Shown here: positions 22,770-26,385 of the stretch, in pieces
Layout of the letters: each line of letters starts with the position of its first letter
How positions within the stretch are numbered: position 1 is the stretch's first letter
NCBI GenBank assembly: GCA_943323675.2
Contig: CALPIR020000005.1
Span: forward strand, 1 to 26,385
DNA: 26,385 nt
Origin: Chitinophaga pinensis
GTDB taxonomy: Bacteria; Bacteroidota; Bacteroidia; UKL13-3
Reading direction: 5' to 3'
Notes under the pieces: model-generated
Told to the model about the DNA's origin: nothing
Databases searched by the model: none
The model's input: only the letters and a program-made list of their open reading frames with translations
Translations under genes and position numbers: made by a program

Positions 22770-23780
22770 CTGAACAATATTATAGAAATAAAACCGCTGC
22801 TGGAAGCCGCTGTTAAACCAAACATCGTAATTACAACTCATCATAAACCCGATGCTGATGCTTTAGGTTCATCATTGGGGTTGTACAACTATTTATTGTT
22901 AAAAGGCTTACAACCCATTGTTGTATCGCCAACAGATTATGGCGATTTTTTGAAATGGATGCCTGGAGAGCACACTGTTATTGACTTTGAAGCAGAAACT
23001 GATCATTCAGCAAGTTTAATTGCACACGCTGATTTTATTTTTTGCCTAGACTTTAATGCACTAAAACGCATTAATAAAATGGGCGAATTGGTGGCTGTAA
23101 GCAAAGCCAAGAAGGTGATGATTGACCACCACCTAGAACCAGAAGACTTCGCTGATTACCAATTGCACAATACCCAAAGAAGCAGTACTTGCGAGTTAAT
23201 ATACGAAATGATTGATTTGTTTGGAGATGCCGATTTGGTAAATAAAGACATTGCCAATTGTTTGTACGCAGGTATTATGACAGACACCGCTTCATTCAAA
23301 CATGGTAGTACTTACCCGAGTACACATAAAGTTGCTGCACAACTTTTGGCTAAGGGGGCTATACCAAACTTAATATATGAACACATTTACGATAACTTTT
23401 CATACGATAGGATGCGTTTTATTGGCTTTTGCTTGAACGAAAAAATGCAGTTGCTGCGTGAATACAATACCGCATTAATTTGTGTTACGGCAGAAGAGCT
23501 AAAACGTTATAATATCATTACAGGAGATACAGAAGGATTAGTAAACTATGGATTAGCCATAAGAGGCATTAACTTTTCAGTATTAATTGTTGATAGAACA
23601 GTGTCGCGTAAAATGAGTTTTAGAAGCAAAGGCAAATTTCCAGCTAACGAATTTGCAAAAACATATTTTAGTGGTGGTGGGCATTTTAATGCCGCAGGGG
23701 GCGAAAGCCATGATGCAATAGGAACTGTAGAAATAAAATTTAAAGAAGCACTTGCTGCTTATAAACACTTATTAATTTAA
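22770..23780 (+). CDS. DHH/DHHA1 phosphoesterase, NrnA-like (oligoribonuclease/pAp phosphatase)
   Basis: The family degrades very short RNA oligomers and removes the phosphate from 3'-phosphoadenosine 5'-phosphate, using two manganese ions. The catalytic motifs are HHKPDADALGSS, DFNAL, MIDHHLEP (the DHH) and TDTASFKH, and the C-terminal DHHA1 domain has GGGHFNAAGG. No ATG, GTG or TTG lies between the in-frame stop at 22755-22757 and motif I. The first usable standard codon, TTG at 22875, would remove motif I and so disable the enzyme. The frame begins AAA-ATT-CAT-TCT-CTG; CTG at 22770 then gives (M)NNIIEIKPLLEAAVKPNIVI, the usual N-terminus of these proteins, so I place the start there (336 residues). 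ATT at 22761 is an alternative. Three FKBP genes follow, the first after 6 bp. Confidence 0.85.
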   Translation: MNNIIEIKPLLEAAVKPNIVITTHHKPDADALGSSLGLYNYLLLKGLQPIVVSPTDYGDFLKWMPGEHTVIDFEAETDHSASLIAHADFIFCLDFNALKRINKMGELVAVSKAKKVMIDHHLEPEDFADYQLHNTQRSSTCELIYEMIDLFGDADLVNKDIANCLYAGIMTDTASFKHGSTYPSTHKVAAQLLAKGAIPNLIYEHIYDNFSYDRMRFIGFCLNEKMQLLREYNTALICVTAEELKRYNIITGDTEGLVNYGLAIRGINFSVLIVDRTVSRKMSFRSKGKFPANEFAKTYFSGGGHFNAAGGESHDAIGTVEIKFKEALAAYKHLLI

Positions 23781-23786
23781 ACAAAA

Positions 23787-24623
23787 ATGAAAAAATCAAT
23801 ATCCCTACTTGCTGCTGTAGCAGCTTTATTTACCGTGGCATGCGGTGGATACAAAACAACAGACAACGGTGTTAAATACCGTATTATTACAGATAACACA
23901 GAAGGTCGCGCTGTAGATGGCGATACCAATGCAGTGTTGTTTATGAACTACAAACTTTCTGTTGAATCATCAGATTCTATTTTAGTTGAAACCTTTAGTA
24001 AAAATAGCCCAGTTTACATTCCAGTTTCTGAACCTAATTTTAGAAAAGCCTTTGAATTATTAAGCGTAGGCGATAGTGCTGAGCTATTAATTAATGCTGA
24101 TACTTTCTTTATGAAAAGCTTTGGTCAAAGCAGACCAGCCTGGATTAAAGAAGGCGATAACATTAAGTTTATTGTTAAGGTTGTTGATATCATGAATCAA
24201 CAAGAAATTATGAAAAAAGAGCAAGAAGACATGTCGAAGTTACAACAAGCCGATTCACTTGCTTTTAATCAAATGATTGCCACCTTACCTGATGCCAAGA
24301 AATCGGCTAGTGGCTTATTTTACGTAATACAAAAAGCTGGAAACGGTAAAACGCCTAAAAAAGGAGATAAAGTTAAAGTACTTTATAAAGGAACCTTACT
24401 TAACGGACAAGTTTTTGATGAGAACTTAAATGAAGGTATATCATTCCCTGTTGGTTTAGGACAAGTTATACCAGGTTGGGATGAAGTAATACAATTAATG
24501 AAAGAAGGTGATAAAGTTAAGGCTGTAATTCCGTGGAATTTGGCTTATGGCAACCGCGGTAACGGACCGATTCCTCCTTTCAGCACTTTGGTGTTTGAAA
24601 TGGAATTGGTTAAAGTTAACTAG
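23787..24623 (+). CDS. FKBP-type peptidyl-prolyl isomerase lipoprotein (GldI-like)
   Basis: The enzyme should speed proline isomerisation during folding of exported proteins. The 278-residue product has a lipoprotein signal with Cys19 (LFTVAC), so it is anchored to a membrane facing the periplasm. It holds two FKBP-fold regions. The first (about 25-140) is degenerate, without the Gly-Trp and Tyr of the active site. The second (about 170-278) is canonical: LYKGTLLNGQVFDEN, QVIPGWDEVIQLMKEGDKV, NLAYGNRGNGPIPPFSTLVF. The layout resembles GldI of gliding flavobacteria, which is an FKBP lipoprotein, but the two cannot be equated without alignment. I recall gldI lying near a DHH phosphoesterase gene in some flavobacteria, as here. 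It starts 6 bp after the DHH stop and is a close paralogue of the next gene. Confidence 0.85.
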   Translation: MKKSISLLAAVAALFTVACGGYKTTDNGVKYRIITDNTEGRAVDGDTNAVLFMNYKLSVESSDSILVETFSKNSPVYIPVSEPNFRKAFELLSVGDSAELLINADTFFMKSFGQSRPAWIKEGDNIKFIVKVVDIMNQQEIMKKEQEDMSKLQQADSLAFNQMIATLPDAKKSASGLFYVIQKAGNGKTPKKGDKVKVLYKGTLLNGQVFDENLNEGISFPVGLGQVIPGWDEVIQLMKEGDKVKAVIPWNLAYGNRGNGPIPPFSTLVFEMELVKVN

Positions 24624-24641
24624 AATTAAAACTACGTATTT

Positions 24642-25481
24642 ATGAAACACCTGTTATTAGTAATAATCAGTTTGTGTGGTTTGGCCGATTTAAAAGCCCA
24701 ATACGCTCCTGCCATTACTAAGGCAGGTGTTTTTTTTTATGATATTATTCCAATAAACGATAGTTTAAATAAACGAAAAACAGCACCCGAGGACTTATTG
24801 GATATAGATTATCACATGGCTATTGCATCCAATGATTCTGTGTTGGCGGAAACATTTACCAAAAATCAACCTGTATCAGTGCCTGCCAGCCACCCTAGTT
24901 TTAGAGGAATTTTTAAAGAAATGAAAAAAGGTGACAGGGTTAATATTGTTATCTCTGCCGACTCCTTTTACAAGTACACCATCAATGCCCCTTTGCCACC
25001 TTATATAATACCTGGCGATAGCTTACGCTTTTATATTAAGGTGCATGAGATTATGAATGAAAGAGAATTTGCTGCGAAAGAATACGCAAAGGAGTTAGTA
25101 CAAACCCAAGAAGATTCTGTTTTGGCAGCACGTTTTATATCGCAATACCAACGTATAAAAAAAACACATACAGGCTTACATTATTTAGTTAGTAATCCAG
25201 GAACGGGTAAACAGCCTATTGCAGGTAGTAAGGTAACCGTTAAGTATCGTGGTTATTTAATGAGTGGTAAAGTATTTGAAAGCAACCAACAAGGTTATAC
25301 GTTTACACTAGGTAGCAAAGAGGTAATTGCAGGATGGAATGAAGGCATAAAACTAATGCGTGAAGGTGGGCGTTTTAAGTTTATTATTCCGCCACACCTG
25401 GCATATGGTGGCAGTGGAGCAGATATAATTCCTCCATTTACCACTATAATTTTTGATATCGATTTGATTAGTGTTGAATAA
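24642..25481 (+). CDS. Exported FKBP-type peptidyl-prolyl isomerase, paralogue of the preceding gene
   Basis: The 279-residue product has a signal peptide cut before Gln20 (DLKA then QYAP), with no lipobox, so it is a soluble periplasmic protein, unlike its neighbour. It shares the same plan: a degenerate FKBP-fold region first (about 45-135, with NDSVLAETFTKNQPV paralleling SDSILVETFSKNSPV in the previous product), then a C-terminal FKBP domain (about 175-279). The active-site segments read VKYRGYLMSGKVFES (Asp replaced by Glu at the usual FDS), EVIAGWNEGIKLMREGG and HLAYGGSGADIIPPFTTIIF. The Trp and Tyr are kept, so activity is possible though the Asp-to-Glu change may alter it. It follows the previous gene by 18 bp and is followed after 40 bp by a third FKBP gene, consistent with tandem duplication. 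Confidence 0.9.
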   Translation: MKHLLLVIISLCGLADLKAQYAPAITKAGVFFYDIIPINDSLNKRKTAPEDLLDIDYHMAIASNDSVLAETFTKNQPVSVPASHPSFRGIFKEMKKGDRVNIVISADSFYKYTINAPLPPYIIPGDSLRFYIKVHEIMNEREFAAKEYAKELVQTQEDSVLAARFISQYQRIKKTHTGLHYLVSNPGTGKQPIAGSKVTVKYRGYLMSGKVFESNQQGYTFTLGSKEVIAGWNEGIKLMREGGRFKFIIPPHLAYGGSGADIIPPFTTIIFDIDLISVE

Positions 25482-25521
25482 CTTTTATATTTAATTTTTA
25501 TTACTAAAGTAAATACAAGGC

Positions 25522-26385
25522 ATGAAAAAAATTATTGCATCATTATTGTTCATAACATTAGGTACAAGCCTATTCGCTCAACAACCTAAAGAGGCTACTA
25601 AACCAAAAGTAACCAATAACAAAAGCAAACAACAAACACCTTCAAAACCAAAACAAACTCAAAAAATGGAATTGAATAAAGAATATACCACCGCATCGGG
25701 TTTAAAATACAAGATAACCCAAAAAGGTAACGGAATAAAAGCTATAGCAGGGGCAAAAGTTTCTGTGCATTACACAGGAACATTAACTGATGGCAAAAAA
25801 TTTGATAGCAGTAGAGACCGCAATCAACCATTTACATTTACTTTAGGACAAGGACAAGTAATTAAAGGCTGGGATGAAGGTGTTGCATTGTTGCAAATTG
25901 GCGATAAGGCTGTGTTTACAATTCCACCTACATTAGGATATGGCGCTAATGGTGCTGGCGGATCAATTCCTCCTAATGCAACTTTAATTTTTGAGGTGGA
26001 GTTAATTGATGTTAAAGAGCCTATTAAACCTTGGAATGTAAAAAGTACTGATACCATAACAACAACTAGCGGATTACAATACATAGTAGTTGAAAAATCA
26101 ACTAACCCTGAAGCGGTTAAAGCTGAAAATGGTAAAACTGTTGATGTACACTACACAGGTTTTTTAATGGGTGGTAAAGTGTTTGATTCGTCTATAGAAA
26201 GAGGACAACCAATTAGTTTTGAGTTGGGCCAAGGACGTGTAATTAAAGGATGGGAAGAAGGTATTGCATTAATGCATGTTGGTGATAAGTTACGTTTAAT
26301 AATACCATCAAACTTAGCTTACGGGCCGAATGGTGCAGGCGGTGTTATTCCACCAAATGCAACTTTATTATTTGATGTAGAGTTG
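25522..26385 (+). CDS. Exported tandem FKBP-type peptidyl-prolyl isomerase (cut by window end)
   Basis: The open frame runs from the ATG at 25522 to the window edge, 288 codons without a stop. The signal peptide is cut before Gln20 (TSLFA then QQPK). A Lys/Thr/Pro/Gln-rich linker (about 21-48) follows, then two FKBP domains. Both are canonical, unlike in the two genes before. The first (about 52-150) has [53 protein letters not shown]. The second (about 170-288) has [52 protein letters not shown]. It thus carries two probable active sites. The ending falls within the last beta strand of the second domain, so little is missing unless more domains follow. It is the third FKBP gene in a row, in the same operon as the DHH gene by spacing. 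Confidence 0.93.
   Translation, partial: MKKIIASLLFITLGTSLFAQQPKEATKPKVTNNKSKQQTPSKPKQTQKMELNKEYTTASGLKYKITQKGNGIKAIAGAKVSVHYTGTLTDGKKFDSSRDRNQPFTFTLGQGQVIKGWDEGVALLQIGDKAVFTIPPTLGYGANGAGGSIPPNATLIFEVELIDVKEPIKPWNVKSTDTITTTSGLQYIVVEKSTNPEAVKAENGKTVDVHYTGFLMGGKVFDSSIERGQPISFELGQGRVIKGWEEGIALMHVGDKLRLIIPSNLAYGPNGAGGVIPPNATLLFDVEL

Noticed and set aside
22875..23780. DHH gene starting at the TTG at 22875
   Set aside because: This start deletes the first metal-binding motif (HHKPDAD), which is encoded intact just upstream in the same open frame.
25824..26084. Minus-strand open frame within the third FKBP gene
   Set aside because: It is a shadow of the FKBP repeat on the plus strand.

Overview
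The window is chromosomal DNA of a low-GC member of the Bacteroidota. Three things point there. Several genes are typical of that phylum: a gldH-type gliding lipoprotein gene beside ricT and holB, FKBP-type isomerases of the GldI kind, a DUF4421-like outer-membrane protein, and signal peptides cleaved before Gln. Several upstream regions carry the Bacteroidota promoter form TTTG/TTG-N17-20-TAnnTTTG. Convincing Shine-Dalgarno sequences are absent. I cannot fix the order or genus. Almost everything is housekeeping or cell-envelope DNA; I see no phage, insertion sequence, CRISPR array, tRNA or rRNA.

Layout. 1-3871 is a minus-strand block read purM, galE, rfbB, rfbA (the last cut by the window edge): one purine-synthesis gene, then nucleotide-sugar genes for surface polysaccharide. 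A divergent promoter region (3872-3989) leads to polA and a MscS-type channel on the plus strand. The 414-bp gap 7926-8339 holds the most interesting element: a promoter, a roughly 155-nt highly structured RNA, and a terminator. Then come a 1134-residue secreted TolB-like/beta-barrel protein and a small membrane-anchored GyrI/TEX264-like protein. Thymidine kinase (minus) converges on the latter with a 2-nt gap. An acidic protein of unknown function ends at a strong bidirectional terminator.

13956-18937 is a minus-strand block: rpoN, holB, ricT, gldH. The ricT and gldH genes are separated by one base. From 19044 the plus strand carries asnS, a DUF4421-like gene and a BamA/TamA-like barrel gene, with small overlaps between neighbours. 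A second plus-strand unit starts from its own promoter near 22718-22748: a DHH phosphoesterase whose only sensible start is a non-ATG codon, then three consecutive FKBP-type peptidyl-prolyl isomerase genes (lipoprotein, exported, exported and cut by the window end).

Functional threads. Envelope biogenesis dominates: sugar nucleotides, barrel assembly, periplasmic folding and gliding-associated lipoproteins. DNA replication and nucleotide metabolism are interleaved (polA, holB, tdk, purM). The candidates for something undescribed are the structured RNA at 8095-8250 with inverted repeats in and near its promoter, the bacterial TEX264-like protein, the barrel protein with an apparently dead peptidase domain, and the unusual start of the DHH gene.
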